DNA of 64,000 bases from positions 304,380-368,379 of the forward strand of contig FR893385.1 in the NCBI GenBank assembly GCA_000433315.1, read 5' to 3'. The stretch is from Firmicutes bacterium CAG:345 (GTDB lineage Bacteria > Bacillota_I > Bacilli_A > RFN20 > CAG-288). The number at the start of each line of letters is the position of its first letter. Positions within the stretch are counted from its first letter, which is position 1. The notes under the pieces were generated by a model. It made no database searches. It saw only the letters and a program-made list of their open reading frames with translations, and had not been told where the DNA came from. This document shows, in pieces, positions 43,874 through 53,010 of the stretch. The translations under genes and the position numbers were made by a program.

Positions 43874-44301
43874 AATATTTTCTCGATTTCTATTTCACGT
43901 TCTTTTTCAGAAATATATTTTAAATTAACCACATAAACATTTCTTCTTAATACATCAATATATTCTTTAATAAATTGATCCCATTCAATATAGCAAATAT
44001 TATATTGATCTCCAATAACTTCATCTAATCCAAAATTTTTCCAAGCTTTTGGATCTTCTAATCTATAAGCATCTATATGCACAAAATCTAATGAATCTAA
44101 AGGATAAACCATCATTATATTGAATGTTGGAGAAGTAATTTCTTTTTCTACTCCTAAACCTTTAGCGAGACCTTTAGCAAAAGCAGTTTTTCCAGCACCC
44201 ATTTCACCACGAGCTAAAATAACTGCACCTCTTTTCAATGTTTTTGCAAACTCAAAAGCAATATCAAAAGTTTCTTTAAAATTATGTGATAAATATTTCA
44301 T
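43870..44301 (-). CDS. tsaE: tRNA threonylcarbamoyladenosine biosynthesis ATPase TsaE
   Basis: TsaE is the P-loop ATPase that resets the TsaBD complex. Walker A RGEMGAGKTAFAKGLA (about 32-47), SPTFNIMM and the C-terminal YIEWDQF are typical. It is 143 aa. It overlaps the DUF402 gene and tsaB by 4 nt each. Confidence 0.96.
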   Translation of the reverse strand: MKYLSHNFKETFDIAFEFAKTLKRGAVILARGEMGAGKTAFAKGLAKGLGVEKEITSPTFNIMMVYPLDSLDFVHIDAYRLEDPKAWKNFGLDEVIGDQYNICYIEWDQFIKEYIDVLRRNVYVVNLKYISEKEREIEIEKIL

Positions 44302-44843
44302 ATATTTTTATTACCTAAAACATTTCTATATGATTCCATATATTTATTTAATTTATTTCTATTATAATCATCAGAAAAATAAGGATGATTTTCTTTTATC
44401 ATTTCACAAATTACTTTAACCGAATCTTGTGATACTTTTTTTAATTTTTCTGAATAATTATACTTTTCTCCATTTTTTTCAAATTCATCTTGATCCAAAA
44501 TTTTTATCTTTTTATCTTCGGTCAATTTAACATCAAGATCTAAATCAATAAATCCATATTCATTTTCTTTTTCCAAAGGCATAGTTGGAGTTGCAATATT
44601 GACATAATAGGCTATTGAACCCATATCTCTAAACATGACAATAATATTATAAAAATGTTTTTTTGAACAATAATAAATTGTCGGCTCACTATTAGACCAT
44701 CGTCTCCCATTTGTCTCTGTAATCGACGGATATAAAGAGAAGAAGACGTATTTTTCATCGTCTTCTTCGCCTAAATATAATCTTTGCCAAAGACGATGAG
44801 CTTGACCATCAGCCTTAAATCCCATCAATCTAATTGCATTCAT
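44298..44843 (-). CDS. DUF402 / FomD-like protein, probable nucleoside tri- and diphosphate phosphatase
   Basis: A 181-aa protein beginning MNAIRLMGFKADGQAHRLWQ, with the DUF402 core: EPTIYYCSKKHFYNIIVMF, AYYVNIATP and FIDLDLDVKL, then ILDQDEFE. The Staphylococcus relative (Ntdp type) hydrolyses nucleoside tri- and diphosphates; substrate here is inferred by family. It is the gene before tsaE, overlapping by 4 nt, and follows the DUF3137-like gene by 1 nt. Confidence 0.87.
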   Translation of the reverse strand: MNAIRLMGFKADGQAHRLWQRLYLGEEDDEKYVFFSLYPSITETNGRRWSNSEPTIYYCSKKHFYNIIVMFRDMGSIAYYVNIATPTMPLEKENEYGFIDLDLDVKLTEDKKIKILDQDEFEKNGEKYNYSEKLKKVSQDSVKVICEMIKENHPYFSDDYNRNKLNKYMESYRNVLGNKNI

Positions 44844-44844
44844 T

Positions 44845-45957
44845 TTATTTTAATAATTCAAGAACAGAAATAAATTTATGGTTATCTGCAATAACTCTGG
44901 CATACGTATTTTCTGGATGAGCTTTGCTTGTTGGAACAACCATATAATTGTCGCTATAGTTAGCGTAAATAAATGTGCCTTTATCATTTAATGAAATCAT
45001 ATAATCCAAAAGATCTTCATTAAGTTCGATTGATTTAATCTTTTCTACTAATTCAACATTGAAGAAATTATTTGCAACATTAACATCTGTTGCATAAACT
45101 ATAAAGTCTTCTAATCCAGGAATTGAAACCTCTTGATATCCTACAGTATGATTAGGCATAGCAGTTTTTTCACCTTTACGGACAATGATAATGCCACCAT
45201 CATTAAACTTATAATCAAATTCAATGGCACGTCCATATAATGCAAAAACTTCTTGAGCATTTTTCTTATTTGCTGCTAAAGCATATCCAGCACTTGGAAT
45301 AACTACTGCAACATCAGCAGAAGTAAAATTACGATTGAATAAACTTCCTTTAACAACGCATCTTGATTCTATTCTATTAATAGTAGAATAAATATGAGCA
45401 TTATAAATTTTTTCGTTTTCTATTTTACCTTCTCCATCAAAGGTTGCATTTTCAATAGCTGTATCTTTATAGCAAGCATCTTGTAATTCATGTAGAAAAT
45501 TAAAAACATATTCTTTAAAACGTTTTTCACTTTTGCTAACGGAAATTTTTGAATAAATAAAGTTTGTAACTAAGCAAGCAAAGCACAATCCTAAATCAAC
45601 ATAAATAATCCATTTTAAACTATCTTCTTTAATAGCAAACACTAAAACAAATAGAGCAACTACAAAAGCTAAAGATAGTGCCATCAAAATATAAGATACA
45701 ACTTTAACCTTGTGAAAATCTTTATAAAATGGCTGTCTTTTTCCTTCAGCGTATTCATCAAAATTTTCTACAGTCTTCATTTTTTCTTCGAAAAGCGGTA
45801 CAGGATTAACAACTGTTCCCTTTTGGACTGCTTCAGGAAGAACTTCTTTTGTTTCGACTTCTTTAACTTCTGCTTCTGGAGCAACTTTTTCTTCCTCAAC
45901 TACTTCATCTTTTTTTTCTACTTCTTCAGTAGGTGTGATTTTATTATTGTCTTCCAT
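44845..45957 (-). CDS. DUF3137-like membrane protein
   Basis: 370 aa, first gene of the tsa transcript. An acidic Glu/Val-rich N-terminal tail (about 1-50) precedes two closely spaced helices (about 88-110 and 117-135). A cytoplasmic C-terminal domain then resembles DUF3137: VVKGSLFNRNFTSADVAVVI, GLEDFIVYATDVNVANNFFN and the final NDKGTFIYANYSDNYMVV. Function unknown. A good promoter (45982-46010) and GCGAGG ribosome site precede the ATG. Confidence 0.75.
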   Translation of the reverse strand: MEDNNKITPTEEVEKKDEVVEEEKVAPEAEVKEVETKEVLPEAVQKGTVVNPVPLFEEKMKTVENFDEYAEGKRQPFYKDFHKVKVVSYILMALSLAFVVALFVLVFAIKEDSLKWIIYVDLGLCFACLVTNFIYSKISVSKSEKRFKEYVFNFLHELQDACYKDTAIENATFDGEGKIENEKIYNAHIYSTINRIESRCVVKGSLFNRNFTSADVAVVIPSAGYALAANKKNAQEVFALYGRAIEFDYKFNDGGIIIVRKGEKTAMPNHTVGYQEVSIPGLEDFIVYATDVNVANNFFNVELVEKIKSIELNEDLLDYMISLNDKGTFIYANYSDNYMVVPTSKAHPENTYARVIADNHKFISVLELLK

Positions 45958-45981
45958 TTTTCACCTCGCAATTATTAATTA

Positions 45982-46010
45982 ATAATATCACATTTATAGC
46001 AATACTTCAA
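45982..46010 (-). promoter_or_regulatory. Promoter of the DUF3137-DUF402-tsaE-tsaB-rimI-tsaD operon
   Basis: On the minus strand TTGAAG (46010-46005), a 17-nt spacer and extended -10 TGATATTAT (box 45987-45982), about 25 nt before the first start codon. Confidence 0.7.
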
Positions 46011-46084
46011 TCAAACAAAAGCACAGTTAATACAATTAAAAATAATCAATAAAAAAAGACAAAATTTAACAAATAAATTAATTT

Positions 46085-46990
46085 TTAAAGAACTGTATTA
46101 AGCCATTCTATCGGACGTAAAGCATATTTTTTTATCATATGATTAATTAATAAAGCATTCTTTTGCATTCTTTTTTTTCCATTCTTATTCAATTCAAAAA
46201 ATTCTTTAGAAATATTCTTTTTAATATTATATTGATCTTCTAAAAGATCAAATGTGTAAGTTGGAAAAAGCAATCTGGCAATAAATAATGATAAATCTGT
46301 TTTGCTAAAATTCAATTTTTCAAAAAAATCAAATAATTCTTTTTCCTTAATTTCATTAATTTTATATAAAAAAGACAAATCTCTACAAGCAGTATCCTGA
46401 ATGAAATTAAATGGATTAAAAATATCTATAGAACGCATACTTTCAATTCTTTTATGCACTAAAGTTAGATTAGGTATTGAATCTCCGTAATCTTTTTTTA
46501 TATCTGCTAAATATTGAATAGCATTGCTTGCTAAACCAATAGCATAAATAGATTCAACATTTACAATTTGAAAAGCATAGTCATCTATTTTTGTTTCGCC
46601 TAAATATTTTTCTTCAATTAAAGAGAGCTTTTCTTCCCATAAATCAATTAAATTAGATATAGTGTAATTCGTCTTTTTTATATATTGACTACCATGTTCA
46701 ATAATATAGATTATCGCATTGAAGTTATATACATCCTTTTTTGCTGCTATCAACGAAACATTACCAAATTCATTTTCAGTCACCAAAGTATGATTTCTAG
46801 ATTCAACTATACAAGATTTAACTGAAAAAGGTAGTGTTTTTTTCAATTCATTCAATGCAAAAGCTAATTCACGGACTTCATCTTCACTTTTCTCATGTGC
46901 AACCAAACGAAAATCATATCCTTCAAAGGAAAATTCATTGACATCTTTTTCAAGAAGATAACCATATTGATCATAAATAAAAGATCTCAT
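46085..46990 (-). CDS. Kinase-like (APH/choline kinase fold) protein, degenerate, function unknown
   Basis: 301 aa from ATG 46990. The middle and C-terminal parts resemble aminoglycoside-phosphotransferase-like or spore-coat-kinase-like proteins of Bacillota. TLVHKRIESMRSIDIFNPF occupies the place of the HGDxxxxN catalytic loop, and FIQDTACRDLSFLYK that of the metal-binding D-containing stretch. The catalytic Asp of the HGD motif is not present (HKR), so I infer a pseudokinase or a distant homologue; this rests on eye comparison only. A TTG codon just upstream could also serve as start. No Shine-Dalgarno site; TATTAT ends 6 nt before the ATG. Confidence 0.6.
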   Translation of the reverse strand: MRSFIYDQYGYLLEKDVNEFSFEGYDFRLVAHEKSEDEVRELAFALNELKKTLPFSVKSCIVESRNHTLVTENEFGNVSLIAAKKDVYNFNAIIYIIEHGSQYIKKTNYTISNLIDLWEEKLSLIEEKYLGETKIDDYAFQIVNVESIYAIGLASNAIQYLADIKKDYGDSIPNLTLVHKRIESMRSIDIFNPFNFIQDTACRDLSFLYKINEIKEKELFDFFEKLNFSKTDLSLFIARLLFPTYTFDLLEDQYNIKKNISKEFFELNKNGKKRMQKNALLINHMIKKYALRPIEWLNTVL

Positions 46991-46996
46991 CAATTA

Positions 46997-47026
46997 ATAA
47001 TATGTAGCATAAAAAAAATTATACAA
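46997..47026 (-). promoter_or_regulatory. Promoter giving a leaderless kinase-like transcript
   Basis: On the minus strand TTGTAT (47026-47021), 18 nt, TATTAT (47002-46997). The -10 ends 6 nt before the ATG at 46990. Confidence 0.5.
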
Positions 47027-47065
47027 TTTGTAAGCGTTTTTTAATTTATTTTTTTAATCAACTCC

Positions 47066-47071
47066 TATAAT
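47066..47071 (+). promoter_or_regulatory. -10 box of the second MATE gene (near-leaderless)
   Basis: A perfect TATAAT ends 9 nt before ATG 47081, with no Shine-Dalgarno site between. The -35 is weak. Confidence 0.45.
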
Positions 47072-47080
47072 ATTTTAGTT

Positions 47081-48454
47081 ATGAAAAAAATATTAAATTT
47101 ATTTAAAAAAAATAAGACTTTAATCACATTAGCGCTTCCAATATTTTTGGAATTATTTTTCCAGTTTTTAATTGGCGTAATCGATTCAATTCAAATTTCA
47201 TTCGATCAAGATGCTGTTTCAGCAATAAATCAAACTAATGCTGTCATAAATGTTATAAATCTAGTATTCGCAGTATTAGGTACAGCTTCAATAATTTTAA
47301 TTACACAATTTAAAGGAATAAAAGATGAAAAAAATGTCAACAAAATTTATTGTCTTTCCTTCTACTTTAATCTTATAGTTGGAATAATCATATCTTTCAT
47401 TCTCGTTTTTGGCGCAAAAACTATATTTAATTTGATGGGCGTTGAAGAAAGATATATAGATAAAGCTGTAATCTACATGCAAATTAATGGCTGTTTCTCT
47501 TTTGTAATAGCTTTGACAACAGTATTTTCTTCTTTTTTGCGCAGTAATAAATTAATGATTCAAAGTACAATTGTCACAGGAATTATGAACATTATGAATG
47601 TAGGAGGAAATGCATTGGCTTTATTCGTTTTTAATAGTGGAATTCAAGGAGTAGCAATCTCATCAGTTATATCAAGAATTGTCGGATTAATAGTAATAGT
47701 TATCATGTATATTCACTACATTCATTCATCGCTATCAATTAAAAATATCTTTCCTTTTCCAGGAAAACTATTTGCAACACTTTTAAAAATTGGTCTCCCT
47801 TCAGCAGGAGAAAATCTATCATATAATCTCTCTCAATTAGTTATCATAATGATTTTAAATTATCACTTCATTTTGTCTCAATCAATCGATGTAAACATCA
47901 GAGGATATATTGCTAATTTTACTTCTATTGTATATATGTTTTCCAATGCTATTGCACAGTCAGCTCAAGTTATAATCGGTCCAAAAATTGCCAAAAATGA
48001 AATTGATGATACTTTTCATATAGTTAAAGATACTGTAAAAATGTCTGGAATAATTACAGTTCTATGCTCTTTAATATTTATTGCAATTAGCTATCCTTTG
48101 CTAAATTCATTACTAAATATTAAAGATCCAGAATTAAAATCACAAGCTATGAATATCGTCTTAATAGTTTGTGCAATAGATATCTTATTAGAATTTGGTC
48201 GCAGTGGCAACATTCCTTATGTCCGATGTTTGCAAACTGTCGGAGATATTTATACACCTGTATTTTTTGCCATTATCTGTTGTTGGTCAGTAGCTGTTTT
48301 AGGCTCCTATATTTTGAGTGCTTTTTGCAATTTAGGAGTCATCGGTATTTGGATTTCCTGTGCTCTTGATGAAAATATAAGAAATATAATATTTACTTTT
48401 AGATGGAATTCTAAAAAGTGGACAAAATTTAATTTGATTAAAAATATTAATTAA
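47081..48454 (+). CDS. MATE family efflux transporter (second)
   Basis: 457 aa with about twelve helices. The N-terminal part LALPIFLELFFQFLIGVIDS and the second-half start LLKIGLPSAGENLSYNLSQL are MATE-type. The subfamily differs from the protein at 13261, being closer to DinF/YpnP-like clostridial exporters by eye. It is monocistronic, divergent from the kinase-like gene, and probably translated from a nearly leaderless mRNA. Substrate unknown. The ileS promoter begins about 20 nt after its stop; no clear terminator is seen between. Confidence 0.88.
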   Translation: MKKILNLFKKNKTLITLALPIFLELFFQFLIGVIDSIQISFDQDAVSAINQTNAVINVINLVFAVLGTASIILITQFKGIKDEKNVNKIYCLSFYFNLIVGIIISFILVFGAKTIFNLMGVEERYIDKAVIYMQINGCFSFVIALTTVFSSFLRSNKLMIQSTIVTGIMNIMNVGGNALALFVFNSGIQGVAISSVISRIVGLIVIVIMYIHYIHSSLSIKNIFPFPGKLFATLLKIGLPSAGENLSYNLSQLVIIMILNYHFILSQSIDVNIRGYIANFTSIVYMFSNAIAQSAQVIIGPKIAKNEIDDTFHIVKDTVKMSGIITVLCSLIFIAISYPLLNSLLNIKDPELKSQAMNIVLIVCAIDILLEFGRSGNIPYVRCLQTVGDIYTPVFFAIICCWSVAVLGSYILSAFCNLGVIGIWISCALDENIRNIIFTFRWNSKKWTKFNLIKNIN

Positions 48455-48474
48455 TTTTTCCTTTTTATATTTGC

Positions 48475-48503
48475 TTGATAGTCAAGAAAAAATAGATTAT
48501 AAT
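48475..48503 (+). promoter_or_regulatory. Promoter of T-box-ileS
   Basis: TTGATA (48475-48480), 17 nt, TATAAT (48498-48503), just before stem I of the T-box. Confidence 0.85.
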
Positions 48504-48512
48504 TTACTTGTA

Positions 48513-48694
48513 TTTGAAGACAAGTCTTATAAGTTGTTTTTACTAGCGAGTCATAGATGGTGTAAGATGACAAAAATGCTTATGATGGTATCACTTCAAA
48601 GTTGATTATATTTTTTATAAGTGCTTAGACAATGTCTTTGAAACAGGGTGGTACCGCGCTATATGCGTCCCTGTAAGAAAGACAATTTTTTATT
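48513..48694 (+). ncRNA. T-box leader (Ile) of ileS
   Basis: TTTGAAG (48513-48519) pairs with CTTCAAA (48594-48600) to close stem I; ATC at 48590-48592 on its 3' side is the likely Ile specifier. The T-box AGGGTGGTACCGCG lies at 48645-48658, with its partner GCGTCCCT following. Uncharged tRNA-Ile would bind here and permit transcription of ileS. There is no separate second AGGGACGC copy. Instead GTCTTT...ACAGGG pairs with CCCTGT...AAAGAC around the T-box and is followed by six T, so terminator and antiterminator share arms. Confidence 0.93.
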
Positions 48695-48707
48695 AGGAGG
48701 AAAAAAT

Positions 48708-51422
48708 ATGGAATTAAAAGAAACTCTAATTATGCCTAAAGGCACCTTTGAAATGAGAGGAAATCTCCCAACAAAAGAGCCTGTATACTTAAAAAGATGG
48801 CAAGAAATGGACCTCTATAACGAAGTCTTAAAAAAGAATGAAGGCCATGATGCATTCTATCTTCATGATGGTCCTCCATATGCTAATAACGATATCCACG
48901 CTGGTCATGCTTTGAACAAAATTGTTAAAGATATGATTATCCGTTATAAAGCATTAAAAGGATTTTATACTCCGTTTACTCCAGGTTGGGATACTCACGG
49001 ACTTCCTATCGAAAATGCAGTAAGTAAAAATGGCGCTGATAGACGAAAAATGTCAACCGTTGATTTTCGCAACCTTTGTATGAAATATGCCTTAAAAGAA
49101 GTTGAAAAACAAAAAAGCCAAATGGTAAGATTAGGTCTTATTGGTGATTTTAACAATCCATATATAACTCTAAAACCTGAATATGAAAAAGCACAAATTC
49201 AAGTTTTTGCTTCTATGGCATTACAAGGATATATTTATCGTGGACTAAAACCTGTTAACTGGTCTTGGAGCTCAGAATCCGCTTTAGCAGAAGCAGAAAT
49301 CGAATATCAAGATGTTGAAGCAACAACAATTTATGTTGCCTTTAAATCATTAGATGAAAAAGGTCCTATTAAAAAAGGCGATTCATTTATAATTTGGACT
49401 ACAACACCTTGGACAATTCCAGCAAACCTTGCTGTTTGTTTAAACCCTAAGATGGAATACGGAATTTATGAAACAAAATTTGGTCGTATAATCCTTGCAA
49501 CTAAACTTGCTGGAGAATTCTTTAAAAAAGTTAATATTGAAAATATTGAACCTGTTGAAAAATTTGTTGGACAAGATGCTGAATATATTAACTTAAAACA
49601 CCCTCTTTATGATCGTACCTCATTAGTAATAGTCGGTGACCATGTTACCGATGATGCTGGTACTGGATGCGTTCATACTGCACCAGGTCATGGTCAAGAT
49701 GACTATAAAGTTTGCTTAAAATATGATATCAAGCCATTTTGTCCAGTCGATGATCATGGAAAAATGATGGAAGAGGCAGGTCCAAGATTAGCTGGAAAAT
49801 TCTATGAAGAAGCCAATGACATCGTTTTGAACATGTTAAAAGAAGTAGGTGCTCTATTATATTCTGAAAAAATAGTTCACTCTTATCCTCATGATTGGAG
49901 AACACATAAACCTCTTATCTTCCGTGCTACAACTCAATGGTTTGCCTCTTTAAAGCCATTTAAAAATGAATTGCTAAAAGCAGTAGATGAAATGGAGTTT
50001 AAACCTTCCTGGGGTAAAAAACGTTTATCCCAAATGATTGAGAATCGTGATGATTGGTGCATATCAAGGCAAAGAGTATGGGGTGTTCCAATTCCAATTA
50101 TCTATTGTGAAGATGGTACTCCTATTGTTGAGAAAGAGGTGTTTGACCATATTGCTGATATCATTGGTGAAAAAGGCTCTGCAGCTTGGTTTGAATTAAG
50201 TGAAAAAGAATTATTACCTGAAGGATATACCAATAGTCATTCTCCTAATGGCATTTATACTAAAGAAAAAGACATTATGGATGTTTGGTTCGATTCAGGT
50301 TCAAGCTTCTTATCTGTAGATAAAAATAGAAATAGACCTTTCCCTGCCGATTTATATTTAGAAGGTAACGATCAATATCGTGGTTGGTATAACTCTTCTT
50401 TAATTCTTTCAATTGCTACTACTGGTATTAAGCCATGTAAAAAAATTATCACACATGGAATGATGGTCGATGCTAATGGTGAAAAATTCTCAAAATCTAA
50501 AGGGAACGGAGTTGATCCTAACAAAATTTGTTCCACATATGGAGCTGATATCTTCCGTTTTTGGGTCGCTTCAGTTGACTTTACTCAAGAAACTCGCCTA
50601 TCAGAAGATTTAATTAAAATTTGTTCAGAAAATTACAGAAAAATTAGAAATACATTCAAATTCATGTTAGCTAATCTTTATGATTCAAAAGATGAATTTG
50701 CAGATTTAACTGGTAATATTGAACTTGGAATGGTTGATAAATTAATTCTCAATGAATTAGGATTAGTTGTAAAAAATGTTGATAAAGCATATAACAATTG
50801 TGATTTCAATATTGCATGCTCAACTATTTTAAATTTTGTTGTCAACGACTTATCTGCCTTCTATTTAAAAATTGCAAAAGACTTCTTATATTGTGAAAGA
50901 AAAGACTCCAAACTTAGAAAAGCTATTCAATACACAATGTTAAAAATTACTAAAGATTTAGCAATAATGCTCTCACCTATTATTCCTTTCACTACAGATG
51001 AAGTAAATGATCATTTACCTCCTTACGCAAAAATTGAAAAAAATATTGCTCTTGGAGATTTCCCAATTGAAGAATTTGATGCAAAACTTCATGAAGAATA
51101 TTTGACACTTAACAACATCATGAAAAAAGTTAAAGTTGAAGTAGAAAGCTTAGTTCAATCAAAAGAAATTAATTCATTCAGTGAAGCAGAAGTTGACTAT
51201 AAACCAGAAGAAAATGAGAAAGAAGTAATTAATAATTTAGGTGAAGCTGAATTAGCTAGATGCTTAAGCATAACAGCTATTCACTTATCCGATAAAATTG
51301 CTTCATATAAAACCAGTAAGCATAGATGTGATCGCTGTTGGAACTTTGTTGATGATATTCATGAACATGGTGAAGATCATCTTTGCTCTCGTTGTTTAGA
51401 TATTATTGAAAATCATGAATAA
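48708..51422 (+). CDS. ileS: Isoleucyl-tRNA synthetase
   Basis: A 904-aa class I synthetase. The HIGH motif is HAGH (64-67) in DGPPYANNDIHAGHALNK, the KMSKS motif is KFSKS (about 592). The CP1 editing domain has TTTPWTIPAN and GTGCVHTAPGHG. A C-terminal zinc finger has CDRCW and CSRCL, which places it in the bacterial IleS1 type. ATG 48708 has TAGGAGG; an in-frame upstream extension would start inside the T-box and is rejected. It overlaps lspA by 8 nt. Confidence 0.98.
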   Translation: MELKETLIMPKGTFEMRGNLPTKEPVYLKRWQEMDLYNEVLKKNEGHDAFYLHDGPPYANNDIHAGHALNKIVKDMIIRYKALKGFYTPFTPGWDTHGLPIENAVSKNGADRRKMSTVDFRNLCMKYALKEVEKQKSQMVRLGLIGDFNNPYITLKPEYEKAQIQVFASMALQGYIYRGLKPVNWSWSSESALAEAEIEYQDVEATTIYVAFKSLDEKGPIKKGDSFIIWTTTPWTIPANLAVCLNPKMEYGIYETKFGRIILATKLAGEFFKKVNIENIEPVEKFVGQDAEYINLKHPLYDRTSLVIVGDHVTDDAGTGCVHTAPGHGQDDYKVCLKYDIKPFCPVDDHGKMMEEAGPRLAGKFYEEANDIVLNMLKEVGALLYSEKIVHSYPHDWRTHKPLIFRATTQWFASLKPFKNELLKAVDEMEFKPSWGKKRLSQMIENRDDWCISRQRVWGVPIPIIYCEDGTPIVEKEVFDHIADIIGEKGSAAWFELSEKELLPEGYTNSHSPNGIYTKEKDIMDVWFDSGSSFLSVDKNRNRPFPADLYLEGNDQYRGWYNSSLILSIATTGIKPCKKIITHGMMVDANGEKFSKSKGNGVDPNKICSTYGADIFRFWVASVDFTQETRLSEDLIKICSENYRKIRNTFKFMLANLYDSKDEFADLTGNIELGMVDKLILNELGLVVKNVDKAYNNCDFNIACSTILNFVVNDLSAFYLKIAKDFLYCERKDSKLRKAIQYTMLKITKDLAIMLSPIIPFTTDEVNDHLPPYAKIEKNIALGDFPIEEFDAKLHEEYLTLNNIMKKVKVEVESLVQSKEINSFSEAEVDYKPEENEKEVINNLGEAELARCLSITAIHLSDKIASYKTSKHRCDRCWNFVDDIHEHGEDHLCSRCLDIIENHE

Positions 51423-52044
51423 ATTCAATTTAAAAGAATGTCTAAAGGAATGTAAGAAAGGAGCCATTATAGTTGCCAAATATTATCTATGGGTAATAAT
51501 CTTATTATTCATACTTGATATTGGCTCAAAACAATTAATGGATCATATTTTAAAAACTCCTGGAAATTCAATAACTATTATCCCACATTTTTTCTCTTTC
51601 ACTTTAGTTTATAACACTGGTGCTGCTTGGGGAATATTTGGCGGACAGACATGGCTACTAGTTTCAATGTCTGTAATATGTGGTTTAGCTATGCTGTTTT
51701 TTCTCATTTACAAAGCGCCAAAACTATCAAAAATGCCTAAAATCGCTTTATCTTTAATGATTCCAGGTGCTTTTGGAAATCTTATAGATAGAGCCTTTTA
51801 CGAAAAAGGTGTCATAGATTTCTTACAATTTACATTTATTGATTTTCCTGTTTTCAATATGGCAGATTCATATTTAGTAATCGGAATCATCATTTTGATT
51901 ATTTGGTATATTATTGTTGAAATTAATGATATCAAAAACAAAAATGAAAAAAATCAATCTGATAAAGATACTGCAAATTTATCATCTGCCAAAGAAAAGC
52001 TTCTAGAAAAGTCTGAAAACGAGGATAAGACTGATGATAAATAA
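51415..52044 (+). CDS. lspA: Signal peptidase II (prolipoprotein signal peptidase)
   Basis: An aspartyl membrane protease that removes signal peptides from lipidated prolipoproteins; it would process the lipoprotein at 11682. Four helices, with NLIDRAFYEKGVIDF and FNMADSYLVIG supplying the two catalytic Asp residues. A hydrophilic C-terminal tail of about 45 residues (KNKNEKNQSDKD) is longer than usual. ATG 51415 lies within the ileS end without a clear Shine-Dalgarno site, so translation is probably coupled. The order ileS-lspA-rluD is common in Bacillota. Confidence 0.95.
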   Translation: MNKFNLKECLKECKKGAIIVAKYYLWVIILLFILDIGSKQLMDHILKTPGNSITIIPHFFSFTLVYNTGAAWGIFGGQTWLLVSMSVICGLAMLFFLIYKAPKLSKMPKIALSLMIPGAFGNLIDRAFYEKGVIDFLQFTFIDFPVFNMADSYLVIGIIILIIWYIIVEINDIKNKNEKNQSDKDTANLSSAKEKLLEKSENEDKTDDK

Positions 52045-52957
52045 AAAACAATTTACTTGCACAAAAAATGGAAGATTGGATGAAATTTTAGCAGAACATC
52101 TTCAATTATCCCGCTCTCAAGCACAAAAATACATCAAACAAGGTGTTGAAATAGATGGTAAAAAAATATCTAAATCCGGTTGTTCAATAAAGGAAGGTCA
52201 AGTAGTTACCTTCTATTCTCTAGAAATTAAGGAAGAAGAAAAGCCTGATTTAGATATTGTACCTTACAAAACAATATACGAAGATAATGATATTCTAGTT
52301 ATAAATAAGCCTAGAGGTTTAGTTGTTCATCCTTCAGCTGGTCATAAAAATGATACATTAGTCAATTATTTGGTTCATCATTATAAAACCTTATCTAAAC
52401 AAATGGAAGATGAAAATACCGATCGTCCTGGAATAATCCATCGAATTGATAAAGATACTAGTGGACTTTTAGTTATAGCTAAAACTCCTAAATCATATAT
52501 ATCCTTAGCAGAACAAGTTGCTAATCATTCAATTGATCGGGAATATATATGTATTGTTCATGGAGTTCCATCTAATAAAAAATTCAAAGTTGATGCTTGT
52601 TTAGGTAGAGATCCAAAAGATAGAAAAAAAAGAACAGTTGTTCCAGAAGAACAAGGAAAACGTGCAATTACACATTTTACATTGCTTTGGACAAATGGAA
52701 AATATTCTGTTCTATCTTGTAAACTTGAAACAGGAAGGACCCACCAAATTCGTGTTCATCTTTCTTTTTTCCACCTTCCTATTGTTGGAGATCCTATGTA
52801 TGGAATTGAAAGTGATCAAAAATTGTTTTCAAAAGGCCAACTTCTCCATGCCTATAAAATTACTTTCAATCATCCAATAACTCAAAAAAATTTGCAACTT
52901 TACGCTCCAGTAGATGATTATTTCAAATCTTCTTTTGAAAATATAATTAATAAATAA
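52034..52957 (+). CDS. rluD: RluA/RluD family 23S rRNA pseudouridine synthase
   Basis: 307 aa with an N-terminal S4 RNA-binding domain (LSRSQAQKYIKQGVEIDG, about 24-42) and the catalytic motif IIHRIDKDTSGLLVIAK (catalytic Asp about 140). In B. subtilis the gene next to lspA (ylyB) belongs to this family; exact uridines modified are not determined here. GAGGAT lies 8 nt before the ATG, which is inside the lspA end. Last gene of the unit. Confidence 0.93.
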   Translation: MINKKQFTCTKNGRLDEILAEHLQLSRSQAQKYIKQGVEIDGKKISKSGCSIKEGQVVTFYSLEIKEEEKPDLDIVPYKTIYEDNDILVINKPRGLVVHPSAGHKNDTLVNYLVHHYKTLSKQMEDENTDRPGIIHRIDKDTSGLLVIAKTPKSYISLAEQVANHSIDREYICIVHGVPSNKKFKVDACLGRDPKDRKKRTVVPEEQGKRAITHFTLLWTNGKYSVLSCKLETGRTHQIRVHLSFFHLPIVGDPMYGIESDQKLFSKGQLLHAYKITFNHPITQKNLQLYAPVDDYFKSSFENIINK

Positions 52958-52961
52958 AATA

Positions 52962-53001
52962 AAAAGAGATGGTAAGCAAAATTACATTCCATCTTTTTTT
53001 T
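52962..53001 (+). terminator. Terminator of ileS-lspA-rluD
   Basis: AGATGG (52967-52972) pairs with CCATCT (52989-52994), loop 16 nt, followed by a run of T (52994-53001) and preceded by A-rich sequence, so it may also act for degV on the other strand. Confidence 0.7.
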
Positions 53002-53010
53002 ATTTTGTTT

